Assembly (NCBI RefSeq): GCF_033025475.1
Contig: NZ_CP130322.1
Span: forward strand, 2,106,001 to 2,170,000
DNA: 64,000 nt
Direction of reading: 5' to 3'
Source: Sphingomonas sp. C3-2
Lineage (GTDB): Bacteria > Pseudomonadota > Alphaproteobacteria > Sphingomonadales > Sphingomonadaceae
The notes beneath the pieces were generated by a model, which searched no databases, had not been told where the DNA came from, and worked only from the letters and a program-made list of their open reading frames with translations. Each line of letters begins with the position of its first letter. Position 1 is the first letter of the stretch. Positions 25,999-38,792 of the stretch are shown piece after piece. Position numbers and translations under genes: made by a program.

Positions 25999-26907
25999 AT
26001 GCGTAAGACGCTGCTTCTGGCGGTACTTCTCGGCAGCGTGGGCGCCCCGGCGGCACATGCGCAGTCGGCCAATCTGTCCCCCCGCGTGGACAAGCTGGAA
26101 AAGGAGATGCGGGCCGTCCAGCGCAAGGTGTTCCCCGGCGGCAGCACCCAGTTTCTTGAGCCCGAAATCGCCGCACCTGCGCGCGATGTCGATCAGGCCG
26201 GCAGCCCGGCCTCGACCCCGCTGGCTGATCTGTCGGCACGCGTGAACGCCTTGGAATCGCAGCTTCAGTCGCTGACCGGCCAGATCGAGCAGAACAGCTA
26301 CAAAACGCGCCAGCTCGATGAGGCGTTCAAGGCCTATAAGGCCGAGATGGATGCCCGCTTGAAGGCGCTTGAAGGGGGCGGTGAGCCCGTGTCGACGCCC
26401 GGTGCCGCGTCGGGCACGGGAAGCGTCAAGCCGCCGGCGGTCAGCTCGGTTGCGCCGACCAAGCCGAGTGGCGATCGCAAGACCGCGCTCGAGGCAATCC
26501 AGAAGCCGACGAGCAGCGACCCCGGCGAGGACGCCTATCTGTACGGCTATCGTCTGTGGGAAGCGAAATTCTATCCCGAGGCGCAGGCCCAGCTGAAGCT
26601 GATGGTGGAAAAATACCCCAAGCATAGCCGTGTCACCTTTGCCCAGAACCTGCTGGGCCGTGCCTATCTGGATGAAGGCAAGCCGGCACTCGCGGCGGTG
26701 GCGTTTTATGACAATTATCAAAAGCAGCCCAAGGGTGCGCGCGCGCCGGACAGCCTGTTTCATCTCGGGCAGTCGTTGACGCGGCTCAAGAAGCTGCCTG
26801 ACGCCTGCAAGGTCTTCGACGAATTCGATCAGGTGTACGGAGCCACGGCGACGGCCAGCCTGAAGGCTCAGGTGGTCAAGGGGCGCACCGAAGCCAAGTG
26901 CAAGTAA
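25999..26907 (+). CDS. Periplasmic Tol-Pal system coordinator, CpoB/YbgF-like
   Basis: A 302-residue exported protein. Residues 1-22 form a signal peptide ending AAHA. A predicted coiled coil (about 27-130, with LSPRVDKLEKEM, LSARVNALESQLQ and LDEAFKAYKAEM) would drive trimerisation. After a Ser/Pro-rich linker, a C-terminal TPR domain (about 180-300) contains DAYLYGYRLWEAKFY, NLLGRAYLDEGKPA and DSLFHLGQSL. This is the CpoB/YbgF layout, linking cell-wall synthesis with outer-membrane constriction. ATG 25999 puts the signal peptide first; GTG 25969 would add ten charged residues. tolB/pal genes are not adjacent in this window. Confidence 0.88.
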   Translation: MRKTLLLAVLLGSVGAPAAHAQSANLSPRVDKLEKEMRAVQRKVFPGGSTQFLEPEIAAPARDVDQAGSPASTPLADLSARVNALESQLQSLTGQIEQNSYKTRQLDEAFKAYKAEMDARLKALEGGGEPVSTPGAASGTGSVKPPAVSSVAPTKPSGDRKTALEAIQKPTSSDPGEDAYLYGYRLWEAKFYPEAQAQLKLMVEKYPKHSRVTFAQNLLGRAYLDEGKPALAAVAFYDNYQKQPKGARAPDSLFHLGQSLTRLKKLPDACKVFDEFDQVYGATATASLKAQVVKGRTEAKCK

Positions 26908-26913
26908 AGCAAA

Positions 26914-26944
26914 AGAGGCGCCGTTTCCGGCGCCTCTTTTTTTA
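26914..26944. terminator. Strong intrinsic terminator between convergent cpoB-like and GST genes
   Basis: AGAGGCGCCG (26914-26923), loop TTTC, CGGCGCCTCT (26928-26937), then a T run to 26944. On the minus strand the upstream AAAA gives a short U run, so it can serve both genes. Confidence 0.92.
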
Positions 26945-27616
26945 TCAGAAATCGACCTTGTCGTAATGCTCGGGGGGCTTGATGACCTCCATCCGCTCGG
27001 ACAGCAGCGGCCGGAAGCTGGGCCGTGACTTGAGTCCGGCATACCAGCGTTTCACCAGCTCATGGCCCTTGAAGTCGAGGCCGCCCAGATAGTCCGCAAC
27101 CGAGATATGCGCTGCGGCCGTCAGGTCGGCGAGGCTGAGCGTTGCGCCCGCGAGCCAGGTCCGGTGATCGAGCAGATAGTCGAGATAATCGAAGTGGCTG
27201 TGCGCGTTCTTCATCGCTTCGCGCAGGATGCGCGCATCGGGTGCGGAGCGTTCGATCAGCCGTTTTTTCATGCGCTCGTGCATCAGCGGGCCGACGACGT
27301 CGCCATAAAATTGCTGGTCGAACCAGGCGACAAGGCGGCGCACTTCGGCGCGGTTCGCGGCTGTCCCGCCGATCAGTGGTGCCTTGTCGACCGTTTCCTC
27401 GAAATATTCGCAGATGGCGGCGGAATCGATCAGCAGCACATTGCGATCGGATTCGACCATCACGGGCGTCTGCCCCGCCGGGTTCATGTCGAGAAACTCG
27501 TCGCGACGATCCCAGGGGGATTCGCGCACAAGTTCGTAGCCGACCCCTTTCTCACCGAGGAGAAGGCGGACCTTGCGGGAAAACGGACACAGAGGGAATT
27601 GAAATAGCTGCCACAT
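26945..27616 (-). CDS. Glutathione S-transferase family protein
   Basis: A 223-residue cytosolic protein. The N-terminal thioredoxin-like domain (1-80) starts WQLFQFPLCPFSRKVRLLL, carrying a cysteine (C10) in the place of the catalytic residue. It includes NPAGQTPVMV with the cis-proline and D(S)AAICEYFEE for the glutathione gamma-glutamyl group. The C-terminal helical domain contains TLSLADLTAAAHISVADYLG. The C-P-F-S motif suggests a glutaredoxin-like (omega or beta type) chemistry rather than classical conjugation. The substrate is unknown. Confidence 0.9.
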   Translation of the reverse strand: MWQLFQFPLCPFSRKVRLLLGEKGVGYELVRESPWDRRDEFLDMNPAGQTPVMVESDRNVLLIDSAAICEYFEETVDKAPLIGGTAANRAEVRRLVAWFDQQFYGDVVGPLMHERMKKRLIERSAPDARILREAMKNAHSHFDYLDYLLDHRTWLAGATLSLADLTAAAHISVADYLGGLDFKGHELVKRWYAGLKSRPSFRPLLSERMEVIKPPEHYDKVDF

Positions 27617-27714
27617 TTGCAGGCGACTTTAACGTGGCCGGCGGTGCCGTCCAGCCTTTGATACCGGCTTGTTGGCCGGGAATGACAATTAGCGTCAGAT
27701 GTGCCGAAAGACCG

Positions 27715-28140
27715 TCAATAATCGCCGGTCAGATCACCCATTCGCCCACCGATATCGCCGATCTGACCAAGAATATCGCCCATCGCCGCGCGCAACCCGG
27801 GAAGCATGTCGGCAAGGCGCGCGCTGGCACCCGCCATCACCCCGGTCATCGCCCGGCTGCGATCAGCCATGCGCGATTCGACGTCAGGGTCTCCATCGGC
27901 CACGCGGTCGCGCACGGTATCATCGTCGGATGCTTCAGAGCGGGGATCGATGGCCTTTTCAAGCTTGCCAATCCGCATGTCGAGCACCGCGCCCATCGCG
28001 CCGGAAATCACATCCGCCACATGTTCCTGGACGCGTGGGTCACCGATCTTGCGCGCAAGATCGGCCTCGGGCGCATCCCGGGCAACGGCAGGGGCTGAGA
28101 CCAACAGGAGCGAGGCGAAGATGACGGCGTTGCGGCGCAT
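27715..28140 (-). CDS. Small exported protein of unknown function
   Basis: A 141-residue protein starting at ATG 28140 behind GAAGGA. Residues 1-21 form a signal peptide (RRNAVIFASLLLVSAPAVA). The mature part is helical, acidic and rich in Met, Asp and Ala, with repeated RM/RA...D segments and a C-terminal GDIGGRMGDLTGDY. No cysteine or metal motif was recognised. It lies downstream of gltB on the same strand but is separated from it by a terminator. Confidence 0.7.
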   Translation of the reverse strand: MRRNAVIFASLLLVSAPAVARDAPEADLARKIGDPRVQEHVADVISGAMGAVLDMRIGKLEKAIDPRSEASDDDTVRDRVADGDPDVESRMADRSRAMTGVMAGASARLADMLPGLRAAMGDILGQIGDIGGRMGDLTGDY

Positions 28141-28216
28141 GGCAGATCCTTCGTGCAGGCACGGACGCGGAAAGCGGAATGAATAGAGATAGTAGCCTGA
28201 GCTGGGCCTGAACGAA

Positions 28217-28246
28217 AGCCGGCCCCGTCTTTCGACGGAGCCGGCT
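28217..28246 (-). terminator. Intrinsic terminator downstream of gltB
   Basis: On the minus strand AGCCGGCTCCGTC, loop GAAA, then GACGG(G)GCCGGCT form a long stem with one mismatch, followed by TTCGTT. It lies 27 bp after the gltB stop. Confidence 0.75.
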
Positions 28247-28272
28247 CGGCGTTTCTGGTGGCGCAACCGCGC

Positions 28273-32802
<4,530 letters not shown>

Positions 32803-32855
32803 GGTCGTTTCGCTTCTTTTCAAAATTCGGGCGGGCGGGGCATCAGGGCGAACCC

Positions 32856-34310
32856 TTATGCCGGCTCGAGGGCCTTTTGCGGCGCGGCCTTGGCCTTCGC
32901 CTTCAGATAGGCCTGCATGTGTTCGGCGACGTCGCGGCCATCGCGGATCGCCCAGACGACAAGGCTGGCGCCGCGCACGATGTCACCGGCGGCGAAGACG
33001 CCGTCGACGCTGGTCTGCATCGTCTTGTGATCGACGCGGACGGTACCCCAGCGGGTGACGGTCAGATCCTCGTTGCCGAACAAACGCGACAGGTCCTCGG
33101 CGTCGAAGCCGAGCGCCTTGATCACCAGATCGGCGTCGAGGCGGAACTCGCTGCCCGGTTCGGGTTCGGGCGCGCGGCGGCCCGATGCGTCGGGTTGGCC
33201 GAGGCGCATCTTGGTGGCGCGGACGGCGGTGACCGTGTCGGTGCCGTCAAAGGCTTCGGGGGCGGCGAGCCACACGAATTCGGCGCCTTCTTCCTCGGCA
33301 TTGGCCACTTCGCGCTGCGAACCCGGCATATTGGCCCGGTCGCGGCGATAGAGGCACTTCACCGATTTTGCGCCTTGGCGCAGCGCGGTGCGGACGCAGT
33401 CCATCGCGGTATCGCCGCCGCCGATCACGACAACATTCTTGCCCTCGGCATTGAGCGCGCCGCTTTCGAACGCGGCAACGGTGTCGCCAAAGCTCTTGCG
33501 GTTCGACGCGATCAGATAATCGAGCGATTCGACGATACCCGCGGTGCCGATGCCCGGTGCCTTAATGGCGCGCGGCTTGTAGACGCCGGTGGCGATCAGC
33601 ACGGCGTCATGCTTCTTGCGCAGTTCGTCGAGCGTGGCATCGCGGCCGACTTCGAAGCTCTGGTGGAAGACGATGCCGCCTTCCTTCAGGCGCTCGACGC
33701 GGCGCATCACGATATCCTTTTCGAGCTTGAAGCCCGGGATGCCGTAGGTCAGCAGACCGCCGGCACGGTCGTGGCGGTCATAGACATGCACGTCGTGGCC
33801 CGCGACGCGGAGATATTCGGCGGCGGTGAGACCGGCCGGGCCGGCACCGATCACGGCGACCGACTGGCCGGTGGCCTTGCCCGCGACGAGCGGTTCGACC
33901 CAGCCTTCTTCCCAGGCGGTGTCGGTGATGAACTTTTCAACCGAACCGATGGTGACCGAGCCGTGGCCCGAAAATTCGATGACGCAATTGCCTTCGCACA
34001 GCCGGTCCTGCGGGCAGATGCGGCCGCAGATCTCGGGCATGGTCGAGGTGCTGTTCGACAGTTGATAGGCTTCGCGCAGACGGCCTTCGGCGGTGAGGCG
34101 CAGCCAATCGGGGATGTGATTGTGCAGCGGGCAGTGGACCGAGCAATAGGGAACGCCGCACTGCGAGCAGCGCGAGGCCTGTTCCTCGGCTTTCTCTACC
34201 GGAAAGCGGGCCGAAATTTCCTTGAAATCTTCCGCGCGTAGTTCGGCTGCACGTTTTGCAGGATAGTCCTGAGAGACACCCACAAATTTCAGCATCGGCG
34301 TTTCGGCCAT
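32856..34310 (-). CDS. gltD: Glutamate synthase small subunit
   Basis: A 484-residue NADPH-oxidising subunit that passes electrons through FAD and 4Fe-4S clusters to GltB. The N terminus has the cluster cysteines (CSQCGVPYCSVHCPLHN and ICPQDRLCEGNC). The FAD site is VIGAGPAGLTAAEYL and the NADPH site VIGGGDTAMDC. Near the C terminus, GVFAAGDIVRGASLVVWAI completes the FAD fold. It is transcribed ahead of gltB. Confidence 0.96.
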   Translation of the reverse strand: MAETPMLKFVGVSQDYPAKRAAELRAEDFKEISARFPVEKAEEQASRCSQCGVPYCSVHCPLHNHIPDWLRLTAEGRLREAYQLSNSTSTMPEICGRICPQDRLCEGNCVIEFSGHGSVTIGSVEKFITDTAWEEGWVEPLVAGKATGQSVAVIGAGPAGLTAAEYLRVAGHDVHVYDRHDRAGGLLTYGIPGFKLEKDIVMRRVERLKEGGIVFHQSFEVGRDATLDELRKKHDAVLIATGVYKPRAIKAPGIGTAGIVESLDYLIASNRKSFGDTVAAFESGALNAEGKNVVVIGGGDTAMDCVRTALRQGAKSVKCLYRRDRANMPGSQREVANAEEEGAEFVWLAAPEAFDGTDTVTAVRATKMRLGQPDASGRRAPEPEPGSEFRLDADLVIKALGFDAEDLSRLFGNEDLTVTRWGTVRVDHKTMQTSVDGVFAAGDIVRGASLVVWAIRDGRDVAEHMQAYLKAKAKAAPQKALEPA

Positions 34311-34470
34311 CGGTTTCCTCCGTCAATTGGAGAGAGCCGATAACCGAAAACCGAGGCCTGTCACGCTGAATCTGCATTATAGGGCAGTATAGCTTCCCTA
34401 TTTATCTCAAATCCACTCGTTGTTGCGATTACCTCGCAATATTGTGCTGCAATATATGGCCGTATCGGTC

Positions 34471-35277
34471 CTATCGCGTCAAAAGCCAGATCAGGGCCAC
34501 CGATCCGAGGATGATTCGATACCAGGCGAAAGGCGCGAAACCGAAGCGCGAGACCATTGCGACAAAGGCCTTCACGATAAGCAGCGCGACGACGAAGGCG
34601 GTGGAGAAACCGATGGCAATTGCGCCAAGATCGTCGAGGCTAAGCAGAGCCCGGTCCTTCCACAGCGCATAGACGGTGGCGGCGATCATCGTGGGGACGG
34701 CAAGGAAGAAGCTGTATTCCGCGGCCGTCTTGCGCTCGACCCCCATCAAAAGCGCACCCATGATTGTGGCGCCCGAGCGGCTGACGCCAGGAACCATCGC
34801 AAGGCACTGGACGACGCCGATCTTGAGCGCGGTGCCGAAGGGCAGTTCCTCGACGCTCGAAAAACGCACCTGTTTCACCATGCGTTCGATCGCGAGAATG
34901 GCGACGCCGCCCAAAATCAGCATCACGGCGACAATGATCGGGGTCTGGATCGCCGCGCGCACCGCGTCATAGGCGATGACGCCGATTACCATTGCGGGAA
35001 GAAAGCCGAGGATGATGTTGCGGGTAAAGGCAATGGCGCCGCGATCGCCCGCCGTCAGGCCCTTGGCCACGCCCCAGAAGCGCCCCCAATAGGCGACGAT
35101 CACGGCGAGGATGGCGCCCAACTGAATCGCGATCTTGAACGCAACCGAGGATTCGCCCTCGAAACCCAGCAACGCGCTGGCGAGGATAAGATGGCCGGTG
35201 GAGGAAACGGGAAGGAATTCAGTAAGCCCCTCGATAATCCCGAGGAGGATATAGGTAAGCACGTCACCGGAGGTCAT
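34471..35277 (-). CDS. uppP: Undecaprenyl-diphosphatase (bacitracin-resistance type)
   Basis: A 268-residue inner-membrane protein with about eight helices. It recycles the lipid carrier undecaprenyl diphosphate for cell-wall synthesis. The two catalytic signatures are present: EGLTEFLPVSSTGHL (E17 and E21 region) and PGVSRSGATI with its arginine. Length fits the UppP family. The gene is followed on the minus strand by no close neighbour and is preceded, 101 bp away, by the NDUFA9-like gene on the same strand. Confidence 0.95.
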   Translation of the reverse strand: MTSGDVLTYILLGIIEGLTEFLPVSSTGHLILASALLGFEGESSVAFKIAIQLGAILAVIVAYWGRFWGVAKGLTAGDRGAIAFTRNIILGFLPAMVIGVIAYDAVRAAIQTPIIVAVMLILGGVAILAIERMVKQVRFSSVEELPFGTALKIGVVQCLAMVPGVSRSGATIMGALLMGVERKTAAEYSFFLAVPTMIAATVYALWKDRALLSLDDLGAIAIGFSTAFVVALLIVKAFVAMVSRFGFAPFAWYRIILGSVALIWLLTR

Positions 35278-35378
35278 GGACGCGAATCTCCTGCCGGATC
35301 GCCCCGAGCATGGCCGAGGGGGACGATCTCAAGGAACTCGTGCCCTCGGCTGGCTCGACACGAAAAGGCGGGAACGCG

Positions 35379-36317
35379 TCAGGCGGTGCTGCGATCCGCG
35401 CGGAAGCGACCCAGGTGTCGATATTTCACCAGCCAGTTCTGTGCAACGGCATCGAGCGCGGTGGCGGTGATGCCGAACGCCGAAAACCCCTCGGCGGCGT
35501 CGGCGACGATATTGTCCCTCTGCAGCATCTGCCACTGATCCCAGGTGATCGGCGCGCCGGGGGCCCAGCCAAACAGGCGGGCCATCGGGCCGGCAACGCA
35601 GTCGGGCACCGCGATCTCGATCCGGTCGCGGCCGGTGGCCTTTTCCAGCCAGCGATTGATTTCGGCCATGCTGAGTATTTCGGGGCCGCCAAGTTCATAG
35701 GTCTTGCTCGCATGACCGGTGGGATCGAGCAGCGCCTGGGCGGCCGCGCGCGCCACGTCGCAAACATAGACCGGCTGGAAGCGCGCCGCGCCGCGTATGA
35801 TCGGCAGTATCGGCAGCGCGCGGATCAGGCCGGCGAAGCGGTTGGTGAACTGATCCTCCGGCCCGAAGATGATCGACGGGCGCAGGATCGTTGCTGCCGG
35901 GAAGGCCGCGCGGACTGCGGCCTCGCCTTCGCCCTTGGTGCGTCCATAATTTGATTCGGATTTCGCGTCGGCGCCCAGCGCCGAAACATGGACAAACGCG
36001 GTTGCCCCGGCACTGGCCGCCGCCTCGGCCACGTTGCGCGCGCCGTCGACATGAATTTTCTGAAACGACCCATCGAGTACGCCGACCAGGTTGATCACGG
36101 CATCGGCACCCTGCACCGCGCGGGTCACGCTGTCCTTGCGGGTGATGTCGGCGGCGACGAATTGGGTTTGCCCGATCTCACCAAGTGGCTTCAAAAACCA
36201 GGCGCGGCGGGGGTCTCGTTCGGCGAAGCGCACGCGGACACCGGTTGAGAGCAATTCCTGCGCGATATAGCGGCCCAGAAAGCCGCTGCCACCAAACATC
36301 ACGATCAGCCGGTTCAT
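35379..36317 (-). CDS. NDUFA9-like atypical SDR (complex I accessory family)
   Basis: A 312-residue protein starting at ATG 36317. The N-terminal Rossmann motif is GGSGFLGRYIA (9-19), followed by a short acid/base switch RFAERDP and NLVGVLDG. YGRTK supplies the Y-x-x-x-K pair. The C-terminal WQMLQRDNIVADAAEGFSAF segment is typical of the alphaproteobacterial NDUFA9 / complex I 39 kDa family, which binds NADPH at the membrane interface of complex I. A plain epimerase is the alternative. It is divergent from tRNA-Leu. Confidence 0.88.
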   Translation of the reverse strand: MNRLIVMFGGSGFLGRYIAQELLSTGVRVRFAERDPRRAWFLKPLGEIGQTQFVAADITRKDSVTRAVQGADAVINLVGVLDGSFQKIHVDGARNVAEAAASAGATAFVHVSALGADAKSESNYGRTKGEGEAAVRAAFPAATILRPSIIFGPEDQFTNRFAGLIRALPILPIIRGAARFQPVYVCDVARAAAQALLDPTGHASKTYELGGPEILSMAEINRWLEKATGRDRIEIAVPDCVAGPMARLFGWAPGAPITWDQWQMLQRDNIVADAAEGFSAFGITATALDAVAQNWLVKYRHLGRFRADRSTA

Positions 36318-36374
36318 GGCACCTGTCCCCGGAAGATTTTTGTCGGAAAAAATCAATGCCCGTTCAAGAACGTG

Positions 36375-36403
36375 TTGACAAGCATCGTTGGGGGCCGCTA
36401 TCG
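36375..36403 (+). promoter_or_regulatory. Probable sigma-70-type promoter of tRNA-Leu
   Basis: A consensus -35 TTGACA (36375-36380) is followed after 17 bp by CTATCG (36398-36403). Transcription would start near 36410, about 11 bp ahead of the mature tRNA. Confidence 0.7.
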
Positions 36404-36420
36404 GCGCAGCCCTACCCCGT

Positions 36421-36507
36421 GCCCAGGTGGCGGAATTGGTAGACGCACCAGCTTCAGGTGCTGGCGCTCGCAAGGGCGTGGAGGTTCGAGTCCTCTCCTG
36501 GGCACCA
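36421..36507 (+). tRNA. tRNA-Leu (anticodon CAG)
   Basis: An 87-nt class II tRNA. Acceptor GCCCAGG pairs with CCTGGGC; the D loop has GGCGGAATTGGTAGACGC. The anticodon stem CCAGC/GCTGG holds loop TTCAGGT with anticodon CAG. A long variable arm (GCGCTCGCAAGGGCGT) and T loop GTTCGAGTC follow. Discriminator A and encoded CCA end at 36507. Confidence 0.98.
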
Positions 36508-36552
36508 TCCCTTTTCGGGATGAACAATGCCGAAAAATCCGACGGTTAGGCG

Positions 36553-36580
36553 GTTCGCGACACGGTAAGTGTCCGCGAAC
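36553..36580. other. Long imperfect hairpin downstream of tRNA-Leu
   Basis: GTTCGCGACAC (36553-36563) pairs with GTGTC-CGCGAAC (36569-36580) with a single bulged C and loop GGTAA. The flanks add GGC/GCC pairs. It is not followed by a T run. A smaller hairpin (CATCCC/GGGATG, 36506-36522) overlaps the tRNA 3' end. It may be a 3' processing structure, a terminator variant or an unannotated small RNA. Confidence 0.4.
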
Positions 36581-36734
36581 AAGCCGTTCGGATCGGCGGT
36601 GCCGGTTGCGGCCCAAATCCCTTATTTAAATTTTTGATCAAACATTTTTAGCGGCGTATCGGCCTGCCTGAGCGGGTGTTGCGGGTGTCCTGCCGCCCCT
36701 GATTTTCGGTCGGTGCGCGCAGCTTGAAAGGGAT

Positions 36735-36758
36735 CCTCGGGGCTGAAAGGCCCCGAGG
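36735..36758 (-). terminator. Strong stem-loop downstream of the 103-residue gene
   Basis: CCTCGGGGC (36735-36743) and GCCCCGAGG (36750-36758) form a perfect 9-bp stem with a 6-nt loop, 14 bp beyond the stop at 36773. It is on the 3' side of a minus-strand gene. The expected U run is poor (ATCCCTTTC). Confidence 0.55.
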
Positions 36759-36772
36759 ACGAAAAACAGGCG

Positions 36773-37084
36773 TCAGTGCACGCCATAATCCCAAACATAC
36801 CAGCAGATCGCTATGAACGGGATGAGCAGCAGCGCCCATTGCCGAAGATGCTGGATCGGTGTGGTGCGGAAGCGGGCCGGATGTTCCTGCTTCACGCGCG
36901 CGGTAATCGCGGCGAGCGTCGGATCGCCCTTGATATGGCCGAGATCGATGATCGGACCGTCGGCCAGGAAATCAAGCAGTGTCGTCAACGCCTCCGCGTC
37001 GATTTCGGGATAGCGGCGGAGCAGGTTTTCGAAATGCGCGCGCTCGTACGGCGCGGCCGGATCGGCCGAGCGGGAAAGGGTCAT
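36773..37084 (-). CDS. Small protein with a C-terminal membrane helix, function unknown
   Basis: A 103-residue protein. The first 75 residues are soluble and charged (YERAHFENLLRRYPEIDAEAL, then LADGPIIDLGHIKGDP), and the last 20 form one hydrophobic helix (WALLLIPFIAICWYVWDYG), suggesting a tail-anchored inner-membrane protein. ATG 37084 is preferred; upstream in-frame codons lie in a His-rich stretch unlikely to be coding. It lies 50 bp downstream of another hypothetical gene on the same strand, and both may belong with the iron-uptake genes further upstream. Confidence 0.65.
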   Translation of the reverse strand: MTLSRSADPAAPYERAHFENLLRRYPEIDAEALTTLLDFLADGPIIDLGHIKGDPTLAAITARVKQEHPARFRTTPIQHLRQWALLLIPFIAICWYVWDYGVH

Positions 37085-37134
37085 GATGGTCCTCGTGATG
37101 ATGTGATGAAAAGCAATCCCGCAACGGTGCGGGG

Positions 37135-37530
37135 TCACGAGGAAATCGGGGGTGCCCGGGCCTGAAAGGGATGATCGCGGCGATCGCGCAGCGCCCAGCG
37201 GGCGCGCTCTGCGGCATGTTCGGCGCTGCGGCTATTGCGTGGCGCCGTAAAGGTGAGGCTGGCCAGCAAGGGCGGCGTGCCCGGGCCGGACTTGGCTGGA
37301 TCGGGCGCCTGCGCGCGCGTGGCCTGAAGGCTGTCGCCCGCGCGGTACTGCGCAATGATGGCGTGAAGCGGCCGGGCCTCGATCGAGAAGGGCGTCGGTG
37401 CAAGCGGATCGTCCCGCTCCGCCGCGAGCAGCGCCGTACCTTGCCCTGCCAGCACCATGAGCGCGAGCAGTGACAGCAGGTGCGACGCGATCCAGCCGCG
37501 CAGGCAGGCAAGGGCGGGGCTACGCTCCAT
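37135..37530 (-). CDS. Hypothetical exported or membrane-anchored protein, possibly a degraded fragment
   Basis: A 131-residue frame from ATG 37530. Residues about 12-36 form a hydrophobic helix, either a signal peptide or anchor. The following PFSIEARPLHAIIAQYRAGDSLQ resembles the first strand-helix of the secretin/TonB short N-terminal (STN) domain, but the rest (Pro, Arg, Ala-rich) does not continue that fold. It may be a small envelope protein or the remnant of a larger receptor or FecR-type gene. Codon use looks like the neighbourhood. No relative was recognised with confidence. Confidence 0.5.
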   Translation of the reverse strand: MERSPALACLRGWIASHLLSLLALMVLAGQGTALLAAERDDPLAPTPFSIEARPLHAIIAQYRAGDSLQATRAQAPDPAKSGPGTPPLLASLTFTAPRNSRSAEHAAERARWALRDRRDHPFQARAPPISS

Positions 37531-37640
37531 CCCGGCCGCTGTACCGGGTCGCGCCGCAAAAGGCCAATCGCGGCGGATGGGCCGGTGGTTTAGACCATCA
37601 TATGCATCCCACGCGGCACCCACCCTGTGCGCTTGGTAGT

Positions 37641-37680
37641 GGTTTCGGGGGAACGCTCTGATGCGCTTCCCCTTGAAACC
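37641..37680. other. Extended hairpin between the PepSY gene and the 131-residue gene
   Basis: GGTTTC (37641-37646) pairs with GAAACC (37675-37680), and GGGGAA (37648-37653) with TTCCCC (37667-37672), with a small internal loop. It lies 18 bp beyond the stop of the minus-strand PepSY gene. No U run follows, so it may be an mRNA 3'-end stabiliser or attenuator rather than a standard terminator. Confidence 0.45.
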
Positions 37681-37697
37681 GGCCTAAACGGGGCCGC

Positions 37698-38792
37698 TCA
37701 GGCGTTGACTGTCGGGCGTGCAGGCACGCGGCCCGCCGCGCGCTTGCGGGGGCGGCGGAACCAGAAGCTCCAGACGGTGAGCGAGCCGAGCATGGCGAGG
37801 GAGAGGCCGGATACGGTCATCAGCAGCTTGTATGCCAGTCCGCCGACCTTGGCGGCATGGAGCGGGTAGAGGAGGTTGAAGAGCTGTGCCCCGCGCGGCA
37901 TTGCAAGCGCGTCGCGCGCCTCGACGATCCGTCCGGTCGCCGGATCGAACCAGATCATGGTGCGGCCATTGGGCAACCATTCCTCAGGCTGCTTCATGCG
38001 CAGCGTGATGAGCTCACCGGGCTCGTCGGGCAGGCCGAGGCCGCGAAATTCGGCTTGAGGAAAGCGCTGGTGCGCGGCGGTGAGCATGGCGCGCCAATCG
38101 GGATTGGCGGCAAGCGGCCCGCCCTTTGTCTCGGGCGCCTCAAGGCTCTTCACGATCTCTTTCGGCGAAGACCATGGGCTGAGCAGGAAGCCGGCCACCG
38201 GCTTGAGCGTCAGCATCGCGCCGGTCAGGCAGGAAATGAGGAGGAGTGGTGCAACGACGACACCAAGATCGCGGTGATGGCGGACGATTGCCGGGCGGCT
38301 CATCCGCGCGGGCCAGGCGCGCAGCGAGAAGGTCTTGCGCAGCGGCCACCAGAGGATGAGGCCGGTGACGACGAAGCCGATGCCGATAAGCGCCAGCCAG
38401 CCTTCGATGATCGCGCCGGTCTTGCCCGACCAGAGATAGTGGTGGAAATCGAAGAGCCAGAGTTCCACCCGGTCCCATTTGCTGGCCCAGCGCGTGATCT
38501 GTTCGCCCGCCTGATCGGTATAAGCGCCGGCGTCACCCTCGAAGCGAAGCCGGTGGAGGCCCAGATCTTTGGAGGCGAACAGGATCGACTCGGGCCGTGC
38601 GGCGGGATCGGCCATGATCCGGCCGACGGCGTCGGAGATCACGCCGACATCGCGGATCTGCGTATCGCGCGCATGGGGCAGGAAATTCCACTGATCCCGG
38701 AAAACGAGGATCGCCCCGGAGAGCCCGAGCACCGCGAGCAGGAGGCCGATCAGGCCCCCCGTCCAGCGGTGCAGCAGATCGATGATGCGCAT
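37698..38792 (-). CDS. PepSY-associated membrane protein, probable iron/siderophore reductase component
   Basis: A 364-residue inner-membrane protein with four long hydrophobic helices. TM1 is IGLLLAVLGLSGAILVF near the N terminus, with H8-R9-W10 before it. The second is around ALIGIGFVVTGLILWW, the third around VVVAPLLLISCLTGAML, and the last is near residue 340. PepSY-like domains lie between them. This family (PepSY_TM, related to PiuB) accompanies TonB siderophore receptors and is thought to reduce imported ferric chelates. Its ATG overlaps the stop of the upstream receptor gene by one base (TGATG), so the two are translationally coupled. Confidence 0.9.
   Translation of the reverse strand: MRIIDLLHRWTGGLIGLLLAVLGLSGAILVFRDQWNFLPHARDTQIRDVGVISDAVGRIMADPAARPESILFASKDLGLHRLRFEGDAGAYTDQAGEQITRWASKWDRVELWLFDFHHYLWSGKTGAIIEGWLALIGIGFVVTGLILWWPLRKTFSLRAWPARMSRPAIVRHHRDLGVVVAPLLLISCLTGAMLTLKPVAGFLLSPWSSPKEIVKSLEAPETKGGPLAANPDWRAMLTAAHQRFPQAEFRGLGLPDEPGELITLRMKQPEEWLPNGRTMIWFDPATGRIVEARDALAMPRGAQLFNLLYPLHAAKVGGLAYKLLMTVSGLSLAMLGSLTVWSFWFRRPRKRAAGRVPARPTVNA

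Larger units (their letters stand above)
36508..36772. other. Intergenic region after tRNA-Leu with no coding gene seen
   Basis: The 265-bp stretch contains the two hairpins near the tRNA, an unusually AT-rich patch around 36621-36650 (TTATTTAAATTTTTGATCAAA) and a strong GC stem at 36735-36758. No open frame has gene-like features. Confidence 0.5.

Noticed and set aside
36421..36507. tRNA-Leu as an integration site of a mobile element
   Set aside because: No integrase, no direct repeat of the tRNA 3' end and no phage or plasmid gene was seen on either side.
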